This document shows positions 1 to 8,432 of a stretch of DNA of 24,010 bases, piece by piece. The notes beneath the pieces were generated by a model. It did not search any database. It saw nothing but the letters and a program-made list of their open reading frames with translations, and was not told the origin of the DNA. The position numbers were made by a program, and so were the translations under genes. Source of the DNA: Welwitschia mirabilis (lineage: Eukaryota > Gnetophyta > Gnetopsida > Welwitschiales). Every line of letters starts with the position of its first letter. The first letter of the stretch is position 1. The stretch is taken from positions 117,627,841-117,651,850 of the forward strand of contig JBOZIK010000001.1 of NCBI GenBank assembly GCA_051453625.1, written 5' to 3'.

Positions 1-599
1 TTTGCTTCTTTGTATCTGATTGGATCTGCTTGCATAACTTTGACATTCAAAGCTAAGTGCTCTTTTATCAGGTCTCTTCTTTTGCTCTCATCACATAAAG
101 CTAAATGGGCAAATTATGTTATTTGTCTTCTCGTTTTAACTACATCTAGAGATGTGCCTATGATGGTTTATGGATTATAATAGCTTTGTAGCCTTTTATG
201 CTTTTCCATTGAAAGAACATGCTTATCATCTCTGGTATTCCATAAATCAGATACATTTTCTGTGATCAATACAAGATCATTTACAAGCTTATGAGGGTTA
301 TCAACATTGTCATGCTTATTGGAGGAAGGATCATCTTAGGGTAAAGTTTGTGGATCTTTCAAATATTTCTTAAAAAATCTAACATTAATACTTTTAGTCA
401 CTTTGTTTGTTGGGGATTATAGCACCTAAAGACTTTACTATTAGAAGAGTATCCCACAAAAGTACATTCAAATGATTGGGCATCCAACTTATCTTGACCT
501 GGTTTTATAATCTTCACAAAACATTTAATTCCAAAAATCTTCAAATAAGATAGATTAGATTTATGACCATATTACATTTCATAAGGTGTCGAATTCTTT
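1..599 (-). pseudogene. copia integrase C-terminal region and pre-RT linker
   Basis: Continuing on the minus strand, KNSTPYEM is followed by IFGIKCFVKI, KLDAQSFECTFVGYS and a segment matching the copia consensus in which a tyrosine- or phenylalanine-rich end (GYRCYNP type) closes the integrase C-terminus. Below about 350 the sequence is the poorly conserved hydrophilic linker, and it ends at base 1 with QADPIRYKEA, which looks like the start of the region just before the copia reverse transcriptase. The window edge cuts the element there. Scattered stops are present. Confidence 0.75.
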
Positions 600-1060
600 A
601 AATTTTTATAATTGCCCTATTTTGTATATAATTTGCTGTATGTATGACTTCATCTCAAAATCTTTTACCCATACCTACATTTAGCATCATAGATCTAGCC
701 ATATTCATCAATGTTCTATTTTTTTCTCTTTGCCACTTCATTTTACTAAGGGATGTAAGTGGTAGTAACCTGATGCACAATTTCACATTTTCTCAAATAG
801 TCATTAAAAACATATGAAATGTACTCACCACCTCTCTCAATTTGCAAGGTCTTCATTTTGCATCCTATTTGCCTTTCAAGCATCTTTTGATACATTTGAA
901 AATATATCAAGGCTTGTAATCTATAATTCACAAAAAAAAATACATAACAAAATCTAGAATGATCACCAATAAAGGTAACAAAATAACTACTACCATGAAA
1001 ACTTTCTGTTCTCATAGGGCCCTAAATATCAGAATGCATTAAGAAAACTAGTTGGCCAAA
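600..1060 (-). pseudogene. copia integrase core (rve)
   Basis: The DDE integrase inserts the DNA copy. The core begins with LMHSDI, then a stop where the consensus has a small aromatic or Cys residue, then GPMRTESF, SSYFVTFIGDHSRF and, near 840-870, LQIERGGEY. The first catalytic Asp (HSD) is present; the second has become Glu (consensus TDRGGEY). Near 615-725 the stretch NRTLMNMARSMML is followed by GKRF, a stop at the conserved Trp, then DEVIHTANYIQNRAI, the normal end of the core. The longest uninterrupted part is 746-1015 (89 codons). Confidence 0.9.
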
Positions 1061-1080
1061 CCTTTTATTAACTAGTGGAA

Positions 1081-1620
1081 AGAAAACTTTAACTTACTTT
1101 CCTTCTATGTAAATTTTACATGAGGAAGTATCACAAAGTAAAAATGAAGGCATATAGTTTACCATCTGCTTTTCCACCATTTGATGCATATAATTTTCTA
1201 AAATATGCCTAAGTTTACAATGTAAAATCTAGAATTGTTCATCATTAGAAATTAGTCCCTTCTGAAACCCAACCTTATACATATTGTTAGATGATTTGGG
1301 TACTTCCAAAATTTTATCTTCTCTTTTTATAGTGCACTTAGAATTCTTAATTAATACCTCACAACCATTTTGTTTTAATTAACCTAACTAAATCAAATTG
1401 TAATGTAAATTTGGAACAAATTACACATCATCAATTGAAAAATCATTACCATCTTTGTCCTTAAGTGCAATTGTCCCATAGCCTTCTATGTACCCCACTG
1501 CTCTTCCATCAAATTTAATAGAGCTCAAATATGCCTGTGAAAAACTTTTAAATACATATCTCTAATTAATCATATGATGTAAGCAACCACTATCAAAGGA
1601 CCAAGTCATCTCATAAGAGG
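1081..1620 (-). pseudogene. copia protease and GAG-pre-integrase region
   Basis: Retroviral-type aspartic protease followed by the integrase zinc-binding segment. The catalytic motif is at about 1566-1606, reading WSFDSGCLHHMIN; the Asp-Ser-Gly triad (1586-1594) is intact and followed by the usual H-H-M. Further along, about 1105-1232, ILHCKLRH followed some 30 residues later by LCDTSSCKIYIEGK corresponds to the HHCC zinc-binding pattern that closes copia pre-integrase domains. A stop follows the protease motif (MIN then stop) and another follows EGK. Same frame as the zinc knuckle upstream and the integrase core downstream. Confidence 0.85.
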
Positions 1621-1759
1621 AAATCATTACAAAATTTGGTGTGGTTATTGCTATACAACTAAACACATCTGCATTTGTGTTTGATGTTTTAGGGGGATCT
1701 TCTTTCTATTTTTGTTCAACTACGTAACCTTATTGTTGCTTATCCCTGATTCTAAATTT

Positions 1760-2613
1760 ATAATTTCTAATTAAATGGCCTTGAAAATGGCAATAATAAC
1801 AAGTTCTTATTTCTTTACCTCTTTAACTTTCTGTTCCTTGAGAATAACCTCTACCTCTTCCTCTGAATGGATGAAATCTATTTTATGCATTGAAATTATT
1901 AACTTTATTTTGTTCTCGTTGCATCCTTTCTCTTCCAACACCTATTCCTCTTTCATTGGAGGGGGGAGGGTCATCATTCTTATCCATAAGAAATTTAGAC
2001 TTCTCGATTTTTGAATGCAGTGTCTTCTATTTCATCATCCTTCGTACATAATGCAAACTACACTAACCTGCCTGTTAATTCATCTAAGAACAAGGTATTT
2101 AGATCCAAAGAATTTTGCATTGTAATAATCATCTACTTAAAGGTTGTAGTAAGAGACCTAAAAATTTTCAAGACTACATCATTATCACTAATTATATGAT
2201 TAAGCATGGTTATATCTTTAACCAAATCTCTCACCTTTTGAATAAATTCCTCCATATTTTTATCTTTCTTTATCTTAAGAGTCTCATACCTTGTCCTCAA
2301 ATTTTTTAATTTTATATTCTTCACATTTTGATGGCCCTGGTAAATAATGTCTAATCGTTTCCATAGTTTAAAATCACTTGAATAACTTGCAATTTTTTTT
2401 AACCTGGTTATTGTCCATATTGGTGAAAATGGTATTGATAACTTGACTATCTTGCATTCTTATTTTTGTACAGACCTTTATTTCTTCTTCTGTTGTAATG
2501 GGTAACAAATTTGTGTTAATTTACATGCATTGCCATAATCCCTATATGTTTAAAAATTATTCCATTCTTATTTTCCAAATTTCATAATTAGCAGCATCAA
2601 AAGTGGGTATCAT
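1760..2613 (-). pseudogene. copia gag (UBN2-type) with decayed zinc knuckle
   Basis: The gag capsid protein packages the element RNA. The likely methionine is at 2611-2613, starting MIPTFDAANYEIWKIRM, which matches the plant copia gag N-terminus (P-x-FD-G-x-NY-x-x-W). An earlier in-frame ATG at 2713-2715 meets a stop after two codons. The open stretch at 2133-2324 contains LRTRYETLKIKKDK and DNDVVLKIFRSL, typical of UBN2 gag. The zinc knuckle at 1760-1801 reads CYYCHFQGHLIRNY, a CX2CX4HX4C motif whose last Cys has become Tyr. Stops interrupt the N-terminal part and the frame changes between start and knuckle. It cannot be functional. Confidence 0.85.
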
Positions 2614-2726
2614 ACCTTTTTCTATTTTAACAATAATGATCTTCTTTATTTTAACCTTATGTTGATTTACTGTTGATGATCCACTGTTTTTATCTTTGCT
2701 ACTAATTTATGTCATAAGCCTTTGTA

Positions 2727-2740
2727 TGGCTCTAATCCAC
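2727..2740 (-). promoter_or_regulatory. decayed tRNA-Met primer binding site
   Basis: On the minus strand this reads GTGGATTAGAGCCA, close to the plant initiator tRNA-Met priming site TGGTATCAGAGCCA. It lies about 115 bases before the presumed gag methionine, where a copia PBS is expected. A 5' LTR end should sit immediately beyond 2740 but is not recognisable; transporter pseudogene sequence reads up to this point. A chance match within the transporter fragment cannot be excluded. Confidence 0.55.
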
Positions 2741-3109
2741 TATAGAACATGTTTCCACTGGGAAAATCATGCTAGGGATTTTCCATCCCAGAGGATCCCA
2801 TAACCACCCAAATCCTGTCATGAACATGCTACTCAACACCATAATTAGCACCGAGTATTTGCTATCCTAAGTTGCATAGTCCTTAAATTTTAGCACTAAG
2901 ATTATCCCCACTATGATTAGATAAGCTGTCATCTAAATGCTACCAATGATAAGCAAAAACATTCTTCTGAGTCTGTTGATTGCGAGAATGGAAATGATGG
3001 TGGAGCTAATAAGAATAGCCTCAGATATCAAAGATGAATATAGATAATCATCACTATGGATGGCGATCAATAAGGTTTCTATCATTTCATATCTCATGTT
3101 TGAGGATAT
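2741..3109 (-). pseudogene. STP-type monosaccharide transporter fragment, copy nearest the copia element
   Basis: Plant STP proteins are 12-helix proton-hexose symporters of the plasma membrane. One minus-strand frame gives about 120 residues of the middle of such a protein with only two stops: SSNMRYEM (family N-x-x-MFYAPV), LLIAIHSDDYLYSSLI (family SDASLYSAVI), a helix, INRLRRMFLLIIGSI (family VDKLGRRxLLLxGG), then YSVLIMVLSS, MTGFGWLWDPLGW and IFPVET, the [20 protein letters not shown] signature. In LRRM the second Gly of LGRR is lost, and a stop replaces the Gln after GSI, which is still CAG in the copy at 3283-3612. Only about one quarter of a normal protein (about 510 residues) is present. 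Confidence 0.85.
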
Positions 3110-3282
3110 AGATGGTGATTAAAAAAGTTACTGCCATTGCATATCCCATGTTTGAGGATACGGATGGTAAAAATGAAAATGATGATGGAGCTAATGAAAA
3201 CAACCCGGGTATCAAAGATGAATACAGAGAAGTATCACTATAGATGGCAATCAACAAGGTTGCTACCATTGCATATTCCAAT
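3110..3282 (-). pseudogene. two short STP transporter fragments joined head to tail
   Basis: The open stretch 3281-3087 begins with EYAMVATLLIAIYSDTSLYS, again the MFYAPVLF-x-TIGFGSDASLYS segment of a hexose transporter. After SLIP the frame shifts and resumes with VVFISSIIIFIFTI, the following helix. At about 3158 the sequence jumps back to another copy of the same starting point (SSNMGYAMAVTFLITIYI), which stops after about 16 residues and is followed by the next copy at 3109. A roughly 52-bp direct repeat ending in ATGTTTGAGGATA spans 3055-3160. Confidence 0.7.
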
Positions 3283-3612
3283 GAGAAAATTTCGTTGGTG
3301 ATTTTCCATTATAGAGGACCCCATGACCATCCAAATCCTGCTACAGATACACCAATCAACACCACTACCAGCACTGAGTATTTGCTATCCAGAGTTACAT
3401 TGTATTAAAATTTCAGCACTAGGATTATCCCCACAATGACTAAATAGGCTATCATCTGAATGCTTCCAATGATAAGTAGAAATCTTCTTCCCAGTTTGTC
3501 AATCGTGAGAATGAAAATGATGGTGGAGTTGATGAGAATAACCTTAAATATTAAACATGAATATAGAAAAGCATCATTGTGGATGGCAATTAGTAAGATT
3601 GCTTCCAATTAC
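3283..3612 (-). pseudogene. STP-type monosaccharide transporter fragment, outer copy
   Basis: The best preserved copy of the transporter segment. It reads LEAILLIAIHNDAFLYS, then NSTIIFILTIDKLGRRFLL, where DKLGRR is the conserved loop between helices in the sugar porter family, then IIGSIQMIAYLVIVGIIL and, after one stop, YSVLVVVLIGVSVAGF, GWSWGPL, a stop, and NEIFSLE. This covers the same residues as the copy at 2741-3109 and ends at the same place (FPLE). Beyond it on the minus strand the sequence joins directly to another copy start. The open part 3405-3608 is 67 codons. It is a pseudogene fragment, without the N- or C-terminal thirds of the transporter. Confidence 0.88.
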
Positions 3613-4074
3613 ATACTCTTAACAATTCTTGAGGATAACCTAGGAGAATTTTTATTATCTCCTCTTTTGATGGATTGCCCATGTCTCAATTCACATGGTT
3701 CTAAGGATTTTCTCCTCTACCCTTTACTTCACTCTCTTTCCTCTAGAGTGGATCATGATCACCAAGTAATCAACTAGATTTAGTGTGCTTTATTCCAATC
3801 TCAGGCCATATAATACATAAAGAATAATAAATGTAATTTGAAAAGGGGTTTAGATGCCTTCTTCATTATTCCATCTCACCTTTACAATCAACATTCTCAA
3901 GGGGATAGCACACAACAATCTTTCAAGAAATATAATAAAGATTAACCCAAAAAAACAATAAAAAAACTTTTGTTGGGATTACCATTTTAAAATAAAAGGT
4001 TTTTTTAAATAACAAATAGGGGTTTATAAAATAATCAAGTTTAACAAATGTGATCAAAATTATAAGGAATACCA
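3613..4074. other. non-coding spacer between transporter fragments and gypsy pol
   Basis: I see no coding signal on either strand. The plus-strand frame that reads through 3460-3777 is the antisense of the transporter fragment plus unrelated sequence. The 5' part of the gypsy element (LTR, gag, protease) would be expected here or further left but is not recognisable. Confidence 0.5.
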
Positions 4075-4720
4075 GCTCTTCTAGAAGTTGAGTTTTTTAT
4101 TGATGTAATTTGAACAAGTCAACCAATTTCTAAGACATCATATAGAATGTATTTTATAAAAATTAGATAATTAAAAATTTAGTTGGGAGAACTTTTACAA
4201 AAATATTATAGTCATCCTAATATATTACTATAAGAAACATCTATGTTATTTATAAGGAACAAGGATCAAATACTTAGGTTATGTCTTGATTATAGATAGT
4301 TGAATAAAGTTATTACTAAGAATGAATATCCACTACTAAAAATACATAATATTTTTAACTAACTCAAGGAAGATAAGATATGTTCAAAATTTGAATTAAA
4401 ATTTAAATACCATGAAGTTCAAATTAAGAAAGAAGGCATTCATAAAACAATCTTTAGAACTTACTATGAAAATTGCGAGTCTATTGTCATTCCTTTTAGT
4501 TTAACTAATGCCTTTGTGATAATCATAAGTTTTATAAACTAGATTTTTAAGAACATCTTAATTTCTTTGTAATTATATTTATTGATGATACATCATTTAT
4601 TTTAAATCTAATGAGAAAGATAAGAGATACTAAAAACTAATATTACAAACCTTAGGGAATTATCAATTATATGCTAACATGGGAAAAAAATTTCTTTGGA
4701 AGGAATCCAACTAGTTTTTA
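4075..4720 (+). pseudogene. gypsy reverse transcriptase
   Basis: The reverse transcriptase copies element RNA into DNA. Visible in order: EVEFFIDVI followed by PIS and SYRM (family EFxIDLxPGTxPIS..PYRM), then around 4271-4310 LRLCLDYR, a stop at the conserved Gln, LNKV, then KNEYPLLKIHNIF, CSKFELKFKYHEVQIKKEGI, KTIFRTYYENCESIVIPFSLTNAF and, at 4578-4589, FIDD. The catalytic Asp pair of the F/YxDD box is therefore still encoded. Multiple stops and frame changes interrupt the domain. Only short open stretches survive. Confidence 0.92.
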
Positions 4721-4726
4721 AGTCAT

Positions 4727-5087
4727 GTGATATTTAAGGATGATATTTTAGTTGATCTAGATAAAGTTAGAGTAATTATAGAAACGCTAGTACCTAAAAA
4801 TATTACTAAAGTTAGATTCTCTCTTAACCTAACTAGGTACTATCATCTATTTATCTTTAACTTCTCTAAGATAGCTTTTCCACTAATAAGTATTTTAAGA
4901 AAAATTAAAGAATGTCAAAAATACTTTTATTAAATTAAAGGTGCTTAACTAGTACTTTAGTTTAACAATTCTAGATGACTTTAAGATTTTTTTAAAATAA
5001 AATTATACTAATGCATTAGAAAAAGGTTTTAAAACTATTCTTAATTAACATAAAAGAGTAATGAATAAAGATAACAATACATAAAAG
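4727..5087 (+). pseudogene. gypsy RT thumb and first half of RNase H
   Basis: The open stretch 4727-4933 (68 codons) reads VDLDKVRVIIETLVPKNITK, then VRFSLNLTRYYHLFI and FSKIAFPLISILRK, matching the gypsy consensus VDPxKIxAVxxWPxPxxxxxVRSFLGLAxYYRRFIxxFSKIAxPL. From 4940 to 5087 a weaker match to RNase H follows (VLN, then TILDDFK, then NYTNALEKGF). The reading frame across the insertion joins cleanly to RNYFIYDLELA at 12073 onward, where the family has ERNYPTHDLELA, showing that the nested element interrupts this exact codon region. Confidence 0.85.
5083..5087. repeat. target-site duplication AAAAG, left copy
   Basis: AAAAG immediately precedes the LTR end at 5088 and recurs at 12068-12072 immediately after the other LTR. 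Five bases is the normal duplication length for copia integrases. Because the site is A-rich the match alone is weak, but it coincides with both LTR ends and with the break in the gypsy frame. Confidence 0.85.
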
Positions 5088-5234
5088 TGATAGGATCGAG
5101 AACCCTAGAGGGGGGAGGTTGAATAGGTTCTTTCAAAAATTAATAATTAATATAAAATAAAACTATTTGAAATACAACTTACATATGAAAATAACTCAAT
5201 CTAAAATGTGCAAAAAATAATAAGATACTAAAAG

Positions 5235-5301
5235 NNNNNNNNNNNNNNNNNNNNNNNNNNNNNNNNNNNNNNNNNNNNNNNNNNNNNNNNNNNNNNNNNN
5301 N
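5235..5301. other. assembly gap (67 N) in the left LTR
   Basis: Run of 67 Ns at nearly the same LTR position as the 150-N gap in the right LTR (10985-11134), next to tandem repeats that probably hindered assembly. Confidence 0.99.
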
Positions 5302-5405
5302 GAATTCCCCTACTTTACTCTCGACGATTAGCTTCTTCTAAGCTAGATCTTGGATCTTTGTTACTATACTAGGTATTCCAGGTTCATTTGTAACCTTTAC
5401 AAGTG

Positions 5406-5507
5406 GACTTTTCTAGGCTAAGTCTCAATCTTCACAACAGACTTTTCAAGGCTTAGTCTCAACCAATAGCACGGACTCTTCAAGGCTAAGTCTTAACCTC
5501 TAGAAAT
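5406..5507. repeat. 34-bp tandem repeat, three units, in the left LTR
   Basis: Units start at 5406, 5440 and 5474, each beginning GACTYTTCWAGGCTWAGTCT. The period is exactly 34 in both steps. The right LTR shows the same repeat at 11132-11199, with its first unit partly inside the gap. Confidence 0.9.
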
Positions 5508-5786
5508 AATGAAAGTAATGTAGTGATGCCTTGATTGTACAAATATCACCCATTCTAAAATCAGTACAAAGATGGAGCTCTCTTCCTATAGCAATACACT
5601 AACGATGCTATAGATCTGAATTTGAATGCAATACATGTGCCAAGAGTAGATCTCCTCTAGTTCAATGTACATAAGCCAAGATACAACATTGGTAGCACTG
5701 TAGATACACAACTTGATCTTTTAGATCCATAATAATTTAGTTGAATGAGAATAATTCCAAAGATCTCTTTGTCATCTATAGTCTAG

Positions 5787-5795
5787 CTGTTTATA
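5787..5795 (-). promoter_or_regulatory. decayed TATA box of the left LTR
   Basis: TATAAACAG on the minus strand, aligned with TATAAATAG at 11479-11487 in the other LTR. As this is the 3' LTR it would not drive the element itself. Confidence 0.4.
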
Positions 5796-5925
5796 ATGGA
5801 AGGCTATTAGGGTTTATTACAAATGAATTATGCCTTCAATAGCTATAAATGACTAGAAAGCAGTTAGTTAATAGCTAGAAAATAGATACATAACATTTAG
5901 AAATTTTTCTTTTCCATGCCATCCA

Positions 5926-6240
5926 GTCGACCCCACAAAAATCCAGTTGACCTCATGTTGTACCGTGAATTACACAGGTTACCCGAGAGAAGAATTCAGT
6001 CACCCTAGGTTTTTACATTTCCAAATCTGATTGACCTCATTTGGGTCTGCTCGACCCCATTCTGGTCGATACCATCTTGGGTCTAGTTAATCCCTTGTCT
6101 CTAATTCTGGAAATACTATCTATTAAGTTCTCAAATCTGGTTGACCCCATAAAAATCCTGTTGACCCCTCTAGGTTTAGTTTATTTTCTCTTAATAGCTT
6201 CAGGTGTAGTCGACCCCTTTGGGATTTGGTCGAGCCCTCT
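5926..6240. repeat. cluster of GTCGACCCC-like motifs, left LTR
   Basis: About ten copies of a degenerate 10-bp motif (consensus RGTCGACCCC on the plus strand), for example at 5926-5935, 6209-6218 and around 6050, spaced irregularly by 10 to 60 bases. The core GTCGAC is palindromic. In element orientation the cluster lies in U3 upstream of the TATA box. Confidence 0.85.
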
Positions 6241-6388
6241 AGAGGGTGAATCAACTACTCAAGTTTCTAGTGCTAATTTTGGTTTCATCTATCAGCTTGT
6301 AAAAACTCAAACTCTTCTACACAAAAGATACAACGTTTGATATATAAGGGATATTAGTTTGACATCAATTGGTAAATATAATCTAATA

Positions 6389-6401
6389 ATCTTCCCCTTT
6401 G
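6389..6401 (-). promoter_or_regulatory. polypurine tract of the nested copia element
   Basis: The minus strand reads CAAAGGGGAAGAT directly against the LTR end at 6388. This is the expected plus-strand primer for copia-type elements. A second purine run (TAAGGGGGAG, minus, near 6472-6483) lies 80 bases inside the element and is not adjacent to the LTR. Confidence 0.85.
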
Positions 6402-7187
6402 ATATTGATGGCAAATAATTTAGTGATTTCAAAGATTTAAACAATTTAATCTCATTCATTAAAAATAAAAAAACTCCCCCTTACATCAAAACTTATATAT
6501 ATGTAAGTAAAAGGTAAGATAGGTAATCTTTTCTCCCGCTTTGACTANNNNNNNNNNNNNNNNNNNNNNNNNNNNNNNNNNNNNNNNNNNNNNNNNNNNN
6601 NNNNNNNNNNNNNNNNNNNNNNNNNNNNNNNNNNNNNNNNNNNNNNNNNNNNNNNNNNNNNNNNNNNNNNNNNNNNNNNNNNNNNNNNNNNNNNNNNNNN
6701 NNNNNNNNNNNNNNNNNNNNNNNNNNNNNNNNNNNNNNNTACAAGTTAAGGTATTTGAATAAACAAAATTTTATGCTTTTAAATGTTACAAATTTAACTA
6801 TGCACAATTTAAGAATTAAGAAAACATAATGATAATTAAAATGTAATCAAGAACACTCATTTAATTAGATGACATAAATATTTTAGTTCATTTTCATTTG
6901 AGATAATAAATTTAATCTTTTCAAAATAATCACATATAATTTCATACTACCAAATACCAAATGATACATGTCAAATGAAGCAAAATAATAAAAAGATTGT
7001 GATAGAATATATAACTAATTTGCATTAATGGAAAAACATTATAAGTCTAGCAAGGATTAAAACTAAAAAAGTGCTTTTCAAGAGCATACAATTGAAATTT
7101 AGCAAACAAGCACAATCAAATCTCCTCTTTTTAACAACAAGGGCAAGGAGAGAGCACTAAAACATGATCTGAAAGATAAGAAATTTC
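6402..7187. other. AT-rich 3' non-coding part of the nested element, with gap 6548-6739
   Basis: Between the accessory frame and the polypurine tract I find no coding similarity on the minus strand; in particular no RT or RNase H motifs. A 192-N gap (6548-6739) is included, too short to hide the missing pol domains. Confidence 0.75.
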
Positions 7188-7780
7188 AATCTAACTCCTC
7201 CTATTCTTCTTCTTCTTCCTCCTCTTTAGATTCTTTCTCTGAATCCTCTTCATCTTCTCTAGTACGAGAAGAGCTGGTAGCCTTAGCTGAGATATCTACA
7301 ATATTATATCTAACTACAATGAGAGCTTATTTCATGTGTCTAGTACAGAAGTTAATCCATTTTAGATGTGAAAGCGTCTCATCTAGATATACTTCCTTTG
7401 GAGTTTCAGAAGGGGATTTCTTAGAGGGAACAAGGATATGCATGCAAGACCAAGTCGCATGTGTATGGGTGACATAAGCTAAAGAGCTCCAACTTAGGAT
7501 GAATATTAACATGAAAATGGTGACAGATTTTGATGATATGCAAAGAGTAGGATAAAGCCTAGTTCTATGGTACTCCAGCTGTGAGGCTATATTTTTTAGT
7601 ATTATAACAGAATCATTAATGAAATGCTCTAAATCTATCAAATACATCAAATATGATCAGTAGCAGGAGGCCTTATCATGATGGTCAGCTAAAGGAATAT
7701 AGTTATAAGTAAAAATCAAATGGATGAAATGATATTTAGAATTAAACAAAGAAGTAGATAAAGTATGTTTCCAAGAATAC

Positions 7781-7810
7781 ACCCTATCATAAAGCACCCT
7801 ATCATAAAGC
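7781..7810. repeat. perfect 15-bp tandem duplication inside the accessory ORF
   Basis: ACCCTATCATAAAGC occurs twice back to back (7781-7795, 7796-7810). Being 15 bp it keeps the minus-strand frame and duplicates the pentapeptide LYDRV. Confidence 0.97.
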
Positions 7811-8083
7811 TTCCTGGTAACTGTCAGCTTGTCTTCCATTGTATTTCTGAGAGGCCAAAACTCCTCATAGTCTTCTCTTGGAAGATCAGTCAGCTAAGAG
7901 ATGAGATTTGCTATCACTCTCATCCTCTTACCCAAAACAAGGATTTCAAGAGTCCTAGAACTATGATCAAAAGAAGCATTGCAATAAAACATCCTAGTGA
8001 GAAAAGAATAAGCAAGACCTGAGACATTTAAGAAATATTCCAGATCTTGATCTCTCAAGAGCTAGATGACTTTCCTAAGTTCT

Positions 8084-8093
8084 NNNNNNNNNN
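8084..8093. other. 10-N gap
   Basis: Ten Ns inside the accessory ORF. With this length the minus-strand frame on both sides agrees, though a placeholder length cannot be excluded. Confidence 0.99.
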
Positions 8094-8375
8094 CTACAAA
8101 CTGCTCCTAGCACATAACTTTCTTCTCAAACTTGTCAGATAACTTGTTAATGTCTTCCTCAGACATTCCTTAGTAGAAGTAAAATGGTTCCCTTGAAGGA
8201 GCCTTCTTTTCACTTTGCCTGGAAGAGCTTGCAACCATTCTAAGAATCTTGAAAAAAAAAGAATTGAGAAAAATACTGGATCTAGATGAAAGATCTCTGG
8301 ATCTTAAAAGAAACTCATTATATCTGAGAGCTTGGAGGCACTAGAACACAATGAAATCAAGTTAGGATTCTATCT

Positions 8376-8383
8376 CTTTTATA
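8376..8383 (-). promoter_or_regulatory. TATA-like box upstream of the accessory ORF
   Basis: TATAAAAG on the minus strand, 138 bases before the accessory ATG. A pyrimidine run (CTTTTTTTTTTCAAG-like, around 8250-8260) lies in the presumed leader. This suggests that the accessory frame had its own promoter inside the element. No transcript evidence is available. Confidence 0.4.
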
Positions 8384-8432
8384 GACTGAAGGAAATAAGG
8401 TGAATTTGAGAAAGATATTGGGTTCATTGACT

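Larger units (their letters stand above)
1..2740 (-). mobile_element. Ty1/copia retrotransposon remnant, cut by the left window edge
   Basis: Read on the minus strand from about 2740 down to 1, the copia order is visible: tRNA priming site, gag, CCHC zinc knuckle, aspartic protease, HHCC integrase zinc region, integrase core, integrase C-terminal region and the linker before the reverse transcriptase. Gag-before-integrase-before-RT is the copia order. The reading frame carries several stops and at least one frameshift in gag, but knuckle, protease and integrase core share one frame. No 5' LTR is visible to the right of the priming site; transporter-derived sequence begins there instead. The RT and RNase H, if present, lie outside the window. 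It is a dead copy. Confidence 0.9.
4075..5087 (+). mobile_element. Ty3/gypsy chromovirus pol, upstream part (split by nested insertion)
   Basis: Plus-strand homology to gypsy pol runs from the pre-RT segment to the middle of RNase H and stops at 5087, where the nested copia element begins; it resumes at 12073. The RT-RNase H-integrase order is gypsy. LTR, gag and protease upstream are missing or unrecognisable. The last five bases (5083-5087, AAAAG) are one copy of the target-site duplication of the nested element. Confidence 0.9.
5088..6388 (-). repeat. 3' LTR of the nested copia element
   Basis: Homologous along its length to 10780-12067, starting with TGATAGGATCGAGAACCCTA on the plus strand and ending ATAATCTAATA (the right copy ends ATAATCCAACA, so the terminal CA has mutated here). 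A short sample around 5745-5830 against 11440-11525 differs at roughly one base in ten, so the insertion is old. It carries a 67-N gap (5235-5301), a 34-bp tandem repeat (5406-5507) and a cluster of GTCGACC-like motifs (5926-6240). The plus-strand open frame at 6041-6340 is only that repeat cluster read in frame. Confidence 0.95.
7188..8238 (-). pseudogene. accessory ORF resembling the 'putative plant transposon protein' family
   Basis: A single minus-strand frame of about 350 codons, start at 8236-8238 (MVASSSRQSEKK), end at a TGA near 7188, interrupted by about seven stops but no frameshift; even the 10-N gap (8084-8093) keeps the frame. Central region: AYSFLTRMFYCNASF, TLEILVLGKRM, LPREDYEEF, VYSWKHTLSTSLFNSKYHFI, HLIFTYNYIPLADHHDKASY-type, IDLEHFINDSVIILKNIA, LEYHRTRLYPTL. 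This pattern (a 'NxKYRFIHLI..YN..P..GHRDEASY..DLYLM' core followed by 'LPYPxLI') is what I recall for the plant-specific putative transposon protein domain often carried by LTR elements; its function is unknown. The C-terminus is acidic (EDEEDSEKESKEEEEEE). It is unrelated to copia integrase or RT. Identity from memory, so moderate confidence. Confidence 0.65.

Noticed and set aside
1775-2309. Three plus-strand ORFs
   Set aside because: Antisense of copia gag, which is recognised on the minus strand by the zinc knuckle and UBN2 motifs.
3460-3777. 105-codon plus-strand ORF
   Set aside because: Mostly the antisense of the transporter fragment at 3283-3612, whose minus-strand reading has clear family motifs.
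6041-6340. 99-codon plus-strand ORF
   Set aside because: Lies in the LTR of a minus-strand element and translates the GTCGACCCC motif cluster; the matching frame at 11841-12026 in the other LTR is the same effect.
6472-6483. Second polypurine-like run as the PPT of the nested element
   Set aside because: It is about 85 bases away from the LTR, while 6389-6401 touches the LTR end.
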